Shown here in pieces: positions 12,579 to 24,073 of a stretch of DNA of 64,000 bases. The notes under the pieces are model-generated. The model was given only the letters and a program-made list of their open reading frames with translations, made no database searches and was not told where the DNA came from. Position 1 is the stretch's first letter; each line of letters begins with the position of its first letter. The translations under genes and the position numbers were made by a program. This DNA comes from Sialis fuliginosa (taxonomy: Eukaryota > Arthropoda > Insecta > Megaloptera > Sialidae): the NCBI GenBank assembly GCA_961205875.1, contig OY540810.1, positions 17,484,001 through 17,548,000 of the forward strand, given 5' to 3'.

Positions 12579-14279
12579 TAAAGTCAAGTCGAATAAAAAA
12601 TATTTAAAATTTATATTTTTAATCCCGACGTAAAAAAATTTGAATTTCATTGAAACTGAACAAAAACTAAAAAAGTCAAAAAATTTACATTAACCATTTC
12701 ATATACACTTTTATACAAAACTAGTTTTTAATCATTCGGTTGTTGTGAAATTATAATGTAATTTACCCACACATTTTTATTTAATAAGAATTAAGTCAAA
12801 TTGTGAAATTTTTTTTATTGCTATTTTCTTATAAGATTGTAATAAACATCGAATAAAAAAAGTAATAAAATAATGTAACCTAATAAATAACATTGAAAAT
12901 ACTTTAACGCATTCTTTGATTATAAAAAACAAAAAAAAACTGATGTTTTCAATATTTTATAATTTTAAAAATACCTAACGGTAAGTGCATAATATAATGT
13001 ATGCATACGAGGGTCGCAGCTGAACGCTGATACTCGAGTAAATTTGAGGTTAGGGTAAATATATGTAATACTACAAATATTATTGAAAACGGTAAAAAAG
13101 ATAAATGATTCTTACCGCCAAACTCAAAAATTAATTATCAGAATTTAAAACAATTACATTTACTTTTTATGAAAGTTTGAATAGACAAGAGTTAATATTA
13201 ATTATTTTTTAAATATTATCTATCAATATCTAAATATGGCACGATTTGGGGTTGGGGCGCGTAGCGCCCAGAGTCAAGGCCCCTAATTATATTATAATAG
13301 CAACTGCTGTAAATTGTTTCAAAGACGATTATTTCTATTATATCTTTTGTGTCGTAGTACTTATCATTTTGTAATCACTAGCGTGTCCGTCATTGCGTGC
13401 TCATTTCTGGTTTTACTTTATCCATTACTGGAGAAAAAACATAAAAAAATAAAAGGCTATAATTTAAAAAACGAACTATATTTGCGAACTTTGGTAACTA
13501 AATTGATTAAATAAAGAGTTGGTTGTTTTATTAGTAACATAAGTTCATGATAATTACAAAAAAGAAACCCGTCAATCACAAAAACAGTAAACCTTGCTAT
13601 TATAGCGGTCATAACTGGTGCCAGTACCTTATAACTATTGATAGTTTTCCTGAGATTGTAATTTATTTGTTTATTTTTAGACTTATTTTTAAATATCCAA
13701 AGTAAAAATGAGTTTTAAAGTAAATTTTATTAAAAATTATAAACTTTATGTTTTCATTTAATACTTTCAAAAAGTTGTGACTTTTTGTTGAAGTTTGGTT
13801 ACCCTTTATATACTTTTAAAGTACATGGACTACAGACTTTAACCATATGATAATTTTGTAAAGGAAATGCAGAGTAAAGCAGAAAAGTGAAGAAAAGGGT
13901 AGGTACTTGTTAAATGAAGTAAACGTTGAATATAAAAGTAGATTCTCGAATTAATTATAAAATGAGTTAATTAAAGAATGGCGCTTAGAGGGAAATGTTT
14001 AAAGCTTCAGCGGCTACAAAGGTACGAATGGAAAAAAGTTTGTCAATACGCATAACTACCCTTCATTACCATTAAAATTTTGTGAATTCTTAAGGGTGTG
14101 TATAGTATACCTACTTTGTTAACAGTTTACTATTTATTTTTAAAATATGATTTCTATTCAATAATTTTAATGTATTATAAAATCTTAAAAATTTTCATTA
14201 TTTTCATGTTTAATGATTTTAAATTAAAATTAAATTAAATGTGCGTGCATTAAGACTTTTTTTTAAATTTAAGATATAT
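12579..14279. other. AT-rich DNA without a supported gene
   Basis: No recognisable protein. About 12990-13290 repeats the interior of the element at 411-1777 (words such as AATACTACAAAT and AAAAATTAATTATCAG, plus AGTCAAGGCCCC), so it is probably a decayed relative. Confidence 0.45.
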
Positions 14280-14670
14280 TTTGTGTTGTGAATTTCTTAT
14301 ACCATATAATATAATATATAAATAGTATAAGTTTTTTCGAAATTCGGATTTTGATGGAATTATCCATTTTGATCTTTCCTGAAACCATTGTGACTATTTT
14401 CTTCATGATGTCTATGTGTCTGTCTGTAAGTGCTGTAACTCAAACCCAACATATCGTAGAAGGGTGAAATTTTTTATTATAATAATTTTCAAGTTAACAA
14501 ATATCAAAATTTTTAATTTAATGTAGGTTCTCTAATTATTATAGTAGCTCCCTTACGAAGAATTTTCGGATACATGTTCATATAAAGTTTTTTTGTTTAA
14601 AATAACATCCTCGATTAACTGTAATTTTTTTACACTAGTTGTAAATCACTCTGTATAATAAATAAAATAT
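14280..14670. repeat. Fragments of two dispersed repeats
   Basis: 14285-14475 matches the ACTTTCTTATA-ended repeat (CGGATTTTGATGGAATTATCC). 14520-14668 matches the block at 18430-18550 (ACGAAGAATTTTCGGA, AAAATAACATCCTCGAT, ending in a TGTATA tract). Confidence 0.65.
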
Positions 14671-15020
14671 ATACATTTTTTAATAAATCAAAAACTCGCT
14701 TAATGAAGTCTTTTGCAATTATAGAGGTCTCTATGTATCGATTTTTATGAAATATTTTGCATTTTGATTGTTTCGATGGATAGGTCAATGTTTCTATATG
14801 ATAAAATTTTACGCTCGATCTTAAACAATATTTAGGACCGTTCTATAAGAAAGCCATCACTGAGTTATGCAGTGACCTTTCAGATTTTGTTTAATTTTTT
14901 ATATGTGATGTAGAATATTGTAGACTATCAGCAATTAAATATGATCAACAAATTTTTTGCGATGGGACGTTCACCACACACTTATATGACTTCTCGAAGT
15001 CAGCTTTACAGCTGCCTTGT

Positions 15021-16297
15021 CAGGCCTGGATTTACCGAACAAGCAGTGTAGGCAGCTGCCTAGGGTGGCAAGGTCTAGAGGGCGGTGAGTTTTGAGGGGG
15101 GACTTTCAAAAATTGTTTTACTCGCGAGAAACTGGAACTTGACAGTAGTGTTAATATTAGAACCAAAAATGTATGTAAGGTTAAATAAGATTGGAACACT
15201 CGATCTGAGGATTTTCTGCCTATTTAGTTAGTTCACGTACCAACATAATAAGTAGAGTTGGGCATTTTAGTTGATGACAGAGAGCGCTCCCTATAGTTCA
15301 GTGGTCTTTAATGAATTAGTTCGTTCTTCTATTTCTTTTAGTTCATATAATTTTTTTCCGGACTATACGATGACAATTTATCGATTTAGATATATTGGAT
15401 TGTTGGATTTTTAGTGTATAATTAAATTGTTTAATTAGTAATTTTGTACTACTATGCAAACTGCTGCAATTTTGAATTCGTTATTAATTTATAGACAAAA
15501 TCGATATTTTTAAATGTATATACTCGTATTTGCAATAATCTTATTTTTTTCATTTTCAATGATACAGTATTTATTGTATAGTAATTTAATCAATATATTT
15601 TAATTTAATTAAAATCTGTGACATTCCTTTTTATTGATTGTCATAAAATAATATAAAAATCACGTGCTTTTGACAGACGTATTGTATTCATGTGAACTAA
15701 AACGTAAATTATTAATCATAAAAATAATACAATCTCTTTTTTAGAACAGTGTATTTGAAGTGTATCGGGAACTATTGAACTAAAAGAATGGAGCGCATAC
15801 GAACTAGTACCTCTAGTTCTCGTGTGGGAGCGCTCTTTTGAACTAGTTCGTTCGTGAACTACACAAGTCTAATAATAAGCGGAAAATCCTCAAATTGAGA
15901 AAAGTTTCGATTTACAAAAGCGTATTATATATTTATAGAGTTGAAACACTCGTATGTGTCGATGTTTCCCTGGTATCAAGTATATGTCCTACAGTGGGTA
16001 TTGTAAAAACATAACCTACTCTGCCATTTTTACTGAACATAATGTAACTGATTATTGACGTTATTGTTAACTATAGAAAGTGTTACACGTTTCAACGGCA
16101 CACATTACACGTTCGTTATTTTTACAAATTTTTTTTCCGACCCACGAGTTTCCAAAAATCGACGTGAAATTAACAATTTTCCTAAAGTGACAGTTCACGT
16201 TTTTATTATTATTAATCATAGCAAAAAGATTGGTGGGGTGTGGGGGCGAAAATTTTTCAAACTGCCTAGGGGTGCCAAATTCCTAAATCCGGGCCTG
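15021..16297. mobile_element. hAT-like element, host of a nested insertion
   Basis: Left end CAGGCCTGGATTTA at 15021; right end TAAATCCGGGCCTG finishing at 16297. Both ends continue with a GCCTAGGG-type block. The flanking 8-mers TGCCTTGT (15013-15020) and TGTCTTGT (16298-16305) match at 7 of 8 positions. No transposase motif; removing the nested element leaves about 650 bp. The 93-codon ORF at 16055-16336 runs across the right boundary and is not a gene. Confidence 0.8.
15253..15871. mobile_element. Nested hAT MITE, family TAGASTTGKG, copy 1
   Basis: Ends TAGAGTTGGG at 15253 and CACAAGTCTA at 15871 are imperfect TIRs. A perfect 8-bp duplication ATAATAAG flanks it (15245-15252 and 15872-15879). 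Subterminal inverted words GAGCGCTCCC and GGGAGCGCTC, and GAACTAGTTC-like repeats, fill both ends. It interrupts the larger hAT element at 15021-16297. The second copy at 25235-26037 is inverted relative to this one. Confidence 0.9.
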
Positions 16298-17057
16298 TGT
16301 CTTGTAATTACATCATTGATTCTGAAAAGTACATGACGTTATCATACAGGAACTAAATTAATCACACGTGTCGTTAGTTTAGGGTTTAGCGTATAATGTT
16401 TACATATAAACTTTGAACTATCCATCGAAAAAATCCTTAATGCAAAAGGATTTAGACAGGGGTTATTTTAAGAAAATTTTTTCAACTGCAAATACCTTCT
16501 TTTTTTGCTCTACACGTACACTTTTTTATATTCTACTAATTTTTCAACTACACAAATTAGGTTTTACAACTGCAACTACCTTTTTTTACAAGCTTTATAT
16601 TACCTTCACCTGCTAGTTAGTATGTTAAGGTAAAATATTGCAATCGAAATGTGGACTAGTTTTAATTAAGCTAGAGCTTTGAAATTTTGCACACGTGTCC
16701 GGTGACAATGCATTATACTATATATAATATTGTTCTAAATCCAATATGGTGGACGTACTAAGATGGCGGAATACAAGAAACAAACTACTACACACTAAAA
16801 TAACCACTGGTTTAGGAAGTATATAGGACAATATAGGTACATTTAGAAAAAGTACAATTATTATTAAACTAATAATATTGCGTATGCGTACATTGTTCAT
16901 ATTTGATAATGGTGCGCTTGCGCTAACGCAATTCAAATAATTAAGTATTTTGTTCTTGATTAGGACAATCTCTACGAACCTTAATCTCTTGTAGCAATGC
17001 CGGGGGGATAATTTCGTTTAAAACGTGAACTCAATCTCCACCGCAACAAACTGAAAT
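16298..17057. other. AT-rich DNA without a supported gene
   Basis: Short ORFs only, none with a recognisable motif. Nothing further can be supported. Confidence 0.4.
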
Positions 17058-17065
17058 TATGAAAC

Positions 17066-17425
17066 TAGGGTTTCGAACCGTTATTTTTTCTTTTCGGTTT
17101 TCGTTCCGGTTCGAGTAAAAAAATATATTTCGGTTCGATTCCGGTTTTCGTTCCGAAAAAATAACGGCTTTTTCGGCTCAGCTCCGAGTGATTAATAAAT
17201 AAAAAATTATTTGTATAACATTTTTTTTCTACCATAATTTAGAACATTTTATGATACTTGTATGATAGTCCGAACGACAATTGAAGTGGGAAATAAGATC
17301 ATGTTAACGCGCGTATTGTAACATGTACTGAACCGTAAAAACCGATATTTTTATTTCGGTTCTGTTCCGGTTTTCGTTCCGGCAAAAAATAACGGTTTTC
17401 GGTTCAGTTCCGGTTCGAAGCCCTG
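17066..17425. mobile_element. hAT-type MITE, 360 bp
   Basis: Ends TAGGGTTTCGAACCG (17066) and CGGTTCGAAGCCCTG (to 17425) form TIRs. Flanking 8-mers TATGAAAC (17058-17065) and TATGAAAA (17426-17433) match at 7 of 8 positions. The interior consists of TTCGGTTCCGGTTTTCG-type subterminal repeats and a short AT-rich core. Confidence 0.85.
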
Positions 17426-17491
17426 TATGAAAATGTCAGATATTATACGTTATGCGTTCAGTGGATCTTGTCACTTTCAGTATTGCCAACT

Positions 17492-17788
17492 CAGAGTGTC
17501 CACTTTCTGGAAAGTCAGGGAAAGTCAGGGAATTTATTAAAATTTTTTTAGAAAGTCTGGGAGAAAAGTGTATAAATTTAAGTTGACGAGCAACAAAAAG
17601 GTCATTGAATTGAAAGTAAGTAACAAGTATAAAATTTTCAAGTTATGACAAAAAAAAGGCCTTCAAATTTTATTTCTGCATATTCTTGCCCCGGGGTCCC
17701 CCTGAGTCAGAGAATTTTGAATCTGTGTTCAGGGAAAGTCAGGGAAAAGTCAAGGAATTTTATTTCCAAAAACCAGTGGACACCCTTG
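17492..17788. mobile_element. MITE with AGGGTGTCCACT-like TIRs
   Basis: CAGAGTGTCCACTTTCTGG at the left and CCAGTGGACACCCTTG at the right are inverted. Inner GGAAAGTCAGGGAAAGTCAGG repeats are present on both sides. No target-site duplication was found by eye. Confidence 0.7.
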
Positions 17789-17796
17789 AACTGCAC

Positions 17797-18235
17797 TTCT
17801 TTTCAACATAACACGAGAAAGAAATGTGAATTATATATCCCTACCAACTCCTCTCATATAATACACAAGGGTACTGTTAATCAGTTAATGAAAATTTATA
17901 ACTCGATTCTAAAATATTTAACTAAACTGAACCTACATACTTTTTAAAAAGCTTATAAGAACTACTTAATTAGTGAATGTTTCTATTCCACAAAGGACTT
18001 TACCAAATAACTTTATCTACTTTTTAATTTTGTATTTTATTTATTGAGTGATTTTATATACTTTATATACATACAATAGTACATATATTTTTATTTTATG
18101 TATTTTTACAACCATCAGTTATATTTTTATATGTTATTAGTAATGTTATTGTATGCACTTTCTTTTTTATGTATTGCTTGACTTTTTCAACACATTATTG
18201 TATGTCTTTATGAAATAAATTTGTATTATTATTTC
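17797..18235 (+). pseudogene. LINE ORF2 C-terminal tail and 3'UTR
   Basis: The frame at 17810-17947, followed across a TAA stop to about 18010, reads TRKKCELYIP, then a long gap, then KAYKNYLISECFYSTKDF. An arginine/lysine start, a central helix and a final KxxLxxxxFYSxxEF-like motif are the usual C-terminal end of reverse-transcriptase ORFs in insect non-LTR elements. The TAA codon before KAYKNYL shows it is dead. The rest is AT-rich 3'UTR. No RT domain is present, so the copy is strongly 5'-truncated. The exact clade cannot be told from this tail. Confidence 0.6.
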
Positions 18236-18239
18236 TGTA

Positions 18240-18560
18240 AAGTACCAAACTAAAGAAAATAAAGAACAAAAATATACTAGATAAAAATCGATAGGCCTAT
18301 TGACCCCATACACACCTGGTCTAAATAATTATTGGTTGATTCTAGAAGTCGATACACTTATTAATACTAAACCGATTTTCAAATTTCATAACTGTATTAC
18401 AATGGGTTCTCAAGATATTAAAACACATTTCGAAGGCTGTACCTCCTTCACGAAGAATTTTCGGACGCTTGTTTACAGTGTTTTGTTTAAAATAACATCC
18501 TCGATCTACTGTTATTTTTTTACACTCGTTGTAAATCAGCCTGTATATAAATGAATATAA
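18240..18560. repeat. Dispersed repeat with CCTGTATATAA end
   Basis: Contains TTGACCCCATACACACCTGG and ACGAAGAATTTTCGGACG. The first block is repeated at about 63820-63850, the second at 14550-14580, and an inverted version of the first at about 4110-4135. Confidence 0.6.
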
Positions 18561-18851
18561 ATAAATGTATGTATGCATAGAAATAATTGTGTAACGAAAT
18601 TACGGATGTGTGAATAGTTAGATACGCGGTGGATGTATGTGGACTTTTGTAACCCGACGGCACAAAATGAAAACATTTTGTTATCGATTTTTGCGAGAGT
18701 TTGGCAGTAGGTTCATTGCAGATGGCAATGCAGTAGCTATACATGTGGTGTGTTTGCGCTATATTTCAACATGTCTGCACCGTCCGCGTCGTCGTCCCTG
18801 TAGCCGCGGACTGCCGTGGTTTGTGTATACGTTACACGTGCACCAACCATG

Positions 18852-18873
18852 CTCTCTCTCTCTCTCTCTCTCT
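18852..18873. repeat. (CT)n microsatellite
   Basis: About eleven CT dinucleotides inside a locally more GC-rich, apparently unique stretch (about 18620-18900). Confidence 0.9.
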
Positions 18874-19009
18874 TGTGCATACTGCAACACTTCGGGATGT
18901 ATAGTATTTTTAAATCATCCCTTAAGTATAGTTGGCGATGCTAATTTGTACAATTTTTTTGCAATTTATTAACGTGAAATTTCAGGAGTATCATCCTTTT
19001 ATGACGTAA

Positions 19010-19344
19010 GCACCTACTAAGAAATTATTTTTCGAAAATCAACCTCTACGGGGGTAAAATGAGGTGTAAACATTTGTATGGTAATTTTGTATTTTATTTC
19101 ATCTTCTGTCACGTATTAGTTTCTTTCGATCCGGCATGAAAAATACTACGGGGCGGGGGTTATAGGGGAAAAAAAGAACCCCTTATCTCTCATAGGAATC
19201 GAGATATTTATGATTTTGTATAATGAATAAAAAGTTAAACATAAGAAAAATGTCATATTTCATCCCCTGTCATTTATGGAAGATTGTAATTACGGGGGTG
19301 GGAATTTAGAAATCCGCACGAGCGAAGCCGTGGGTATCAGCTAG
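19010..19344 (+). mobile_element. Helitron-type 3' end
   Basis: The segment ends GGGTATCAG then CTAG at 19341-19344, followed by host T. Just upstream is a small hairpin (CACG ... CGTG) around GAGCGAAGC. This is the 3' architecture of Helitrons. The body holds blocks such as TTCATCCCCTGTCATTTATGG that recur at 36190-36600, 48400-48620 and 62515-62640. The 5' end was not identified. Confidence 0.6.
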
Positions 19345-19489
19345 TTAATCATATTGTATCTAACTAATTTTGTATTTATATAAACTTTAACTTCTGGTTT
19401 AGAAATGTTATTTTATTCCAGGTACGCAAAAATCTATAGTTATAAATCAAGATTTATCGTGAAATACAATATTTAAATCAGGATTAAGG

Positions 19490-19800
19490 GGGAACGCCAC
19501 TGTGACGGTTAAAAAAGTCGTATTTTTTTTGTTTGCTTTTCTTTAAGGGGGAATGCCAATGTGAGGGGTCAAAAAATTGTCAATTTTTGAGAAATTTTTT
19601 CATAGGTAACTAATTATTTAAGGTATAAAGGATATTTTAATAAGCATAATAATATATTCAACTTGTTCCATACCAATTTTAATTGAAAAATATTAAAAAT
19701 TTACAAAGTTATGAGCTTCGATGTGACAATAAAAAAAATTCCTCCACTGTTCCTTCAAAATTTTGGCGAAGTGTTATCGAAAATAAAAAATTATCAATAT
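19490..19800. other. AT-rich flank with a short direct repeat
   Basis: AAGGGGGAACGCCACTGTGA (19488-19507) is repeated in altered form at about 19547-19566. No coding content. Confidence 0.4.
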
Positions 19801-19803
19801 CTA

Positions 19804-20937
19804 CCAAGTCTGTAAATATGAAACCGGTATTTGCCCATACGTTGCACTAGCTATCAATGTAGTTACCGTCAAACCGCGTCATTGTCGAATTTTGTGCCTG
19901 GTTACTACGATTTGCGGACAGCATTGATTTTCTATTAACATTTGAAGAAAACTGCTACAGAATCGCATCGAATGCTTGTCGAAGCTTACGGTGAGTATGC
20001 TTTTGGTAAATCACAGTGCTTTGAGTCGTTTAAAAATTCAAAAGTGGCGATTTTGACGTGAAAAACGAAGAACATGGAAGACCACCGAAAACAGATAGCG
20101 AATTACAAACATTGTTGGATGAGGATGACGCTCAAACGCAACAGCAACTAGCGGATTAATTAAATGTGACACGAGAAGCTGTCTCCATACGTTTGAAAGT
20201 CATGGGAAAGATTCAGAAGATGGGGAAATGAAAAACCACTTGCGAAATGCTGCTCGCCAGGTACAAAAGAAAGACATTTCTCAATCGAATTGTGACTGGC
20301 GATGAAAAGTGGATATATTTTGAGAATCCTAAGTGTATATGATCATGGATAACTCCAGGCGAACCATCGACATCAACTGCAAGGCCAAATCGCTATGGAC
20401 GGAAGACAATGCTCTGTGTTTGGTGGGATCAGAACGGTGTGGTCTATTATGAGTTGTTAAAACCTGGCGAAACCGTTAATTCTGAATGTTATCGACAATA
20501 AATGATCGATTTGAATCAAGATTTGCGTGAAAAACGACAAGAATATCAAAAAAGGTAACACAAAGTGATTTTACTTCATCATAATGCACCATCACACACA
20601 GCAAAACCGGCCAAGGAAATGATTGAGACGTTTAGTTGCGGAAAACTTTTGCAGGCGACTTACTCACCAGATTTGGCTCCATCTGATTATTACTTATTTG
20701 CATCGATGAGACATGCACTTGCTGAGCAGTACTTCACATCTTACGAAAATGGCTCGATGACTGGTTAGCCTAAAATAAGAACAGTTTTTTTGGCGTGGCA
20801 TCCACAAATTGTCAGAGAGATGGGAAAATGTATAGATAACGATAGGCAATACTTCGAATAAAATATTTTGTATCATTCTCATACAATAAACGTGTATTTT
20901 CTATACAAAAATTCCGGTTTCATATTTACATACTTGA
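19804..20937 (+). mobile_element. Mariner element, inactive, both TIRs present
   Basis: TIRs CCAAGTCTGTAAATATGAAA (from 19804) and its inverted partner (to 20937) share GTAAATATGAAACCGG and are flanked by TA on both sides, as in mariner insertions. At 1134 bp it is slightly shorter than a typical full-length mariner of about 1.3 kb; the missing bases lie where the protein should continue after the HTH region (about 20225). It carries the pseudogene described separately. Confidence 0.9.
19940..20868 (+). pseudogene. Mariner transposase pseudogene
   Basis: A mariner DD34D transposase would cut and paste the element at TA sites. Recognisable pieces in order: an HTH region (KTATESHRMLVEAYGEY), an LNVTREAVSIRLK recognition helix, the first catalytic region TGDEKW, an IxLLHxNAPSHTAKP region and YSPDLAPSDYYLF. 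The aspartate expected in HDNAPSH is histidine here (HHNAPSH, codon CAT near 20580), so the second catalytic residue is lost. There are in-frame stops (for example TAA near 20157 and TGA near 20339), a one-base frameshift near 20034 and an internal deletion near 20225. The 67-codon open piece at 20565-20768 is only its catalytic C-terminal part. Family assignment is firm; subfamily is not resolved. Confidence 0.92.
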
Positions 20938-21719
20938 TATTTTTTCATAAAATGGCGACGGTTTGAAAAATTGTTATCATTTTTAAGACCATTTTTACTT
21001 CCGCATGTTCTGTAAGAAATGGAAGTATTGGATTACCGTTGAAAAATCGTGTCCGAGATTAGAGCAGATTCTGATTGTATTAACTTCAAAACTTAAAGAA
21101 AAGTTCATTTACGCATGGCGGCTGTGCGTGTGTCGGGATGTAGAATTTTCTTTCGTTCACTATAACTACTGTAAAAATCCACCGATCTTAATTATTTTTG
21201 GGGAAAATGTTTGTCTTAATGAGTACTCCAGACATATTGATTTTGGTGCTAATCGGATTAGGGGTTTTGGAAAAATTCGAAATTTTGTACCTATTATCGT
21301 CTAAAAAGTAAACATTGTGAGTATTATCTCACTAATTTTGCTAAGACTTGGTACATTTGTAGTTCAATTGAACCTAAGAGACATTTATTATTTGTGCGTG
21401 CCTAAACAGCTACTGAAGGGGTGAAAACCATCCTCAAAATTTGAATTTTAAATACTAATTAAAACGTCATTATAAATTATCATATTATATCTACGAATGT
21501 GTATTATGTTTTTGACATTAGAAAACTAATATTTATAATACCTACAAAGGTGAGTTTTATTTCTGACAATATATAGAGATAATAAAAAACATGGAAGACG
21601 TATAGTTCTCCATACCAATATTTTTTATTCGACCGTTTCAAAAATAATTTGAAAACTAAAAGAAAAATTCTTGTAAATTACAAATCTGTTACAAAAATAT
21701 CTGCCTTGGGAACTACGGG
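20938..21719. other. Repeat-derived DNA without a supported gene
   Basis: The 99-codon ORF at 21005-21304 has no recognisable domain. Its sequence context reads as ordinary intergenic repeat; I do not call it. Confidence 0.4.
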
Positions 21720-22254
21720 ACTTTCTTATACCTAACCTAACCTAACCTAACAGTGAATTGTATACGTGATTCTTTGTTTATTAAAACATTTCTAACAAAC
21801 TAACAAGAAAGAACAAAATGAATAATTTTATATTTATATAACAAGTGATTTTTTTTAACGTAATAACTGAAAACGGATGTTTACTCTTGTAAATTTTTGG
21901 ATTTTTGAATTATTTTTGAAATAAGAAAAAAATGTTTTAGATAAAAAATGTCGAGTATTAAAAAATCGACGTAGGTAAACATCCGTATCCGGTTGAAAGA
22001 TCGTTTTCTTCCCAGCCAAAAATTAATCTTAAATATAAAATATCACCCTTCTACGATTTGTCGTATTTGAGTTACAGCGCTTACAGACAGACAGACAGAC
22101 AGACGGACACACAGACATCATGGCGAAAATAGTCAGAATGGATTAAGGGAAGGTCAAAATAGATAATTCCGTCAAAATCCGAGGTTCGAAAAAAATCGGC
22201 TTCACTATACTTACTTATACTAATGTATATTTCATATACATGGTATAAGAAAGT
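21720..22254. repeat. ACTTTCTTATA-ended repeat carrying CCTAA units
   Basis: Left end ACTTTCTTATACC at 21720, right end TATAAGAAAGT to 22254. It includes the diagnostic blocks GGCGAAAATAGTCAGAATGG and TTCCGTCAAAATCCGAG and a GACA microsatellite (about 22082-22105). Right after the left end are four CCTAA units (21731-21750), which the copy at 6168 lacks. Confidence 0.75.
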
Positions 22255-22319
22255 AAAATATAGGTTTAGATTTGAAAAACAAAAGTTTAACCAGAAAACC
22301 CATCTAAGGTCTCTCCATA

Positions 22320-22560
22320 GTGTGAATATTTAAAAGTAAGTATATATTTTTTCAACTTTGTCAAAAAATTAAAAATATACGAAAAAATAATCAGGTGCCT
22401 TTTAAGAAAAATTTCGAATTAATATTTTTTAGTAAAATTGTATAAAAATTAAATGGTTAATCAATTCCAGGCAATTTATCTTAACACTATCGGTATTTAT
22501 TTAAATTGTTCAATAATTATCTACCTTTGGTGAATTTGGCAGATGTTTTTTTAAGGTTAC
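22320..22560 (-). repeat. Family G fragment
   Basis: AAAAAATAATCAGGTGCCTT and GGCAATTTATCTTAACACTA match the 5' half of family G in inverted orientation. It ends near GAATTTGGCAGATGTTTTT. Confidence 0.65.
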
Positions 22561-23240
22561 AATTAAAAAAATCAATTTAAGCTCTATTTAAAAATAATTT
22601 ATTAATTGTTTTGTAACTTATCCTCCGTCCACCTAACCTAATCCCACCTTAATCCCGTACTTAAAGAATGTCCCGACGGAACATTTTAGAAATATGGCAA
22701 CCCTGTCCTCAACCCACAATTTGTATAGTACAATTACATTTTTATAAAACTCAACCCCTAATATTCATTATTACCATAAACATTAAATCATGTTTTAACT
22801 AGGTCAATGAAATTTAAAACTTAAAATTAAAACATCAAACAAACATGTAAGTATTTAACGATAAAATATAATCGATAAAAATATTTTTATACTACTCGTA
22901 ATTGCTACAAGTCATGTATACATAAACGTACCTACATTAATTGAATATTTTTTAAACAATAACAGGCGATGAATAAAAAAGATAATTTTATTTTCATATG
23001 CTGTATTGTCGTAGGTATTTTCAATTGAGTTTTTTTTATTGATTTTGTGAAACTTTTTTCAATTTGATGTTTTCACATACATAATTTTGGCATTCGGGCG
23101 TAATCTACCTTCATGTCTTTTCCCAGAAATGCAAGAATCACCGTAGAAAATATAGTCTAAAATATTTTTTTTATTTCAAGGCAAAGTTATAGATTTGTTA
23201 TTTTGTTTTGAAATTAAATTACTTATGTTGGTTTAAACGT
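22561..23240. other. AT-rich DNA without a supported gene
   Basis: No coding region or strong repeat seen. Confidence 0.35.
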
Positions 23241-23905
23241 TTTACAGATTTTAAGGGTAAATTATATCTACATTAAATACTTATGACGATGAAATAATTT
23301 ATTTCGATAAGGATTAATGTTTTGCAGGTCATAAGACCACGTAAACAGAACCCAAATATTTTTAATTTTCTTTGTAACATAAAAGCAGTCATTGTGGCTT
23401 AAATATAAAAGTTAGACATATGGTGTCGCGGACTTTATTTTAGAACTTTTGATTCTACACAATTCTTTAATATATTTTTTTGTTCAATTCAACGAACTGC
23501 AAAAGAGCGCGCTGGCGGCAAAATTTTTTCCGACTTGATTTACTATTATCGCCACTGCTTACCTAACGTAACAAAATATAGCCTATAACCTGGACAGAGA
23601 ACGTACCGAATTAAAAAAGAAACCACGTAAATTGGAGAAGTGGTTCACGAGTGATAAGCACACAAACGGACAGACATACAGACAGACGTTCAGCTTTATA
23701 TATATATTTTTAGTTCATACATATATATGTTCTCTGCCCAGGTTTTAGTATATATTTTGTTACGTTAGGTAACATAAGGAATAAGTAGTGACGATAATGT
23801 AAATCAAGTCGAAAAAAAATTGAACAATAGTAAAGAATTTTGTAGAATAAATTGTGTAAAATCCTAAACAATAATTCCGTAGTCCACGCGAGCGAAACTG
23901 CTATA
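23240..23905. mobile_element. Two Helitron fragments in opposite orientation
   Basis: 23250-23706 matches the Helitron at 11686-12578 in the same (minus) orientation, including the blocks TTATGACGATGAAATAATTT and GACAGACGTTCAGCTTTATA at its 5' end. 23735-23905 matches another part of the same family but in plus orientation, including AATTCCGTAGTCCACGCGAG, and breaks off before the terminal CTAG. The pair therefore face each other. Confidence 0.65.
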
Positions 23906-24073
23906 CTAAACTTTAGTATAATCATACTTCATCATAAAATAATTTAAGACGCTAAAACAATTAACCAAAAATTTGGTTTGAGCCATGTCTTTGATAAAAC
24001 GAATATATTTATACCATGTGTCTTATATCTAGCAAATTAATGTACATTTTATTTTGTATAACCGACCTAATGA

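Noticed and set aside
16055-16336. 93-codon ORF near the right end of a hAT element
   Set aside because: It crosses the element boundary and target duplication, and has no transposase motif.
17110-17150. GGTTCGATTCC, like a tRNA/SINE B box
   Set aside because: It lies in the TTCGGTTCCGG subterminal repeats of the hAT MITE; no A box or tRNA fold is present.
18620-18972. 111-codon ORF in a less AT-rich stretch
   Set aside because: It includes a CT microsatellite and has no recognised domain; not enough to call a gene.
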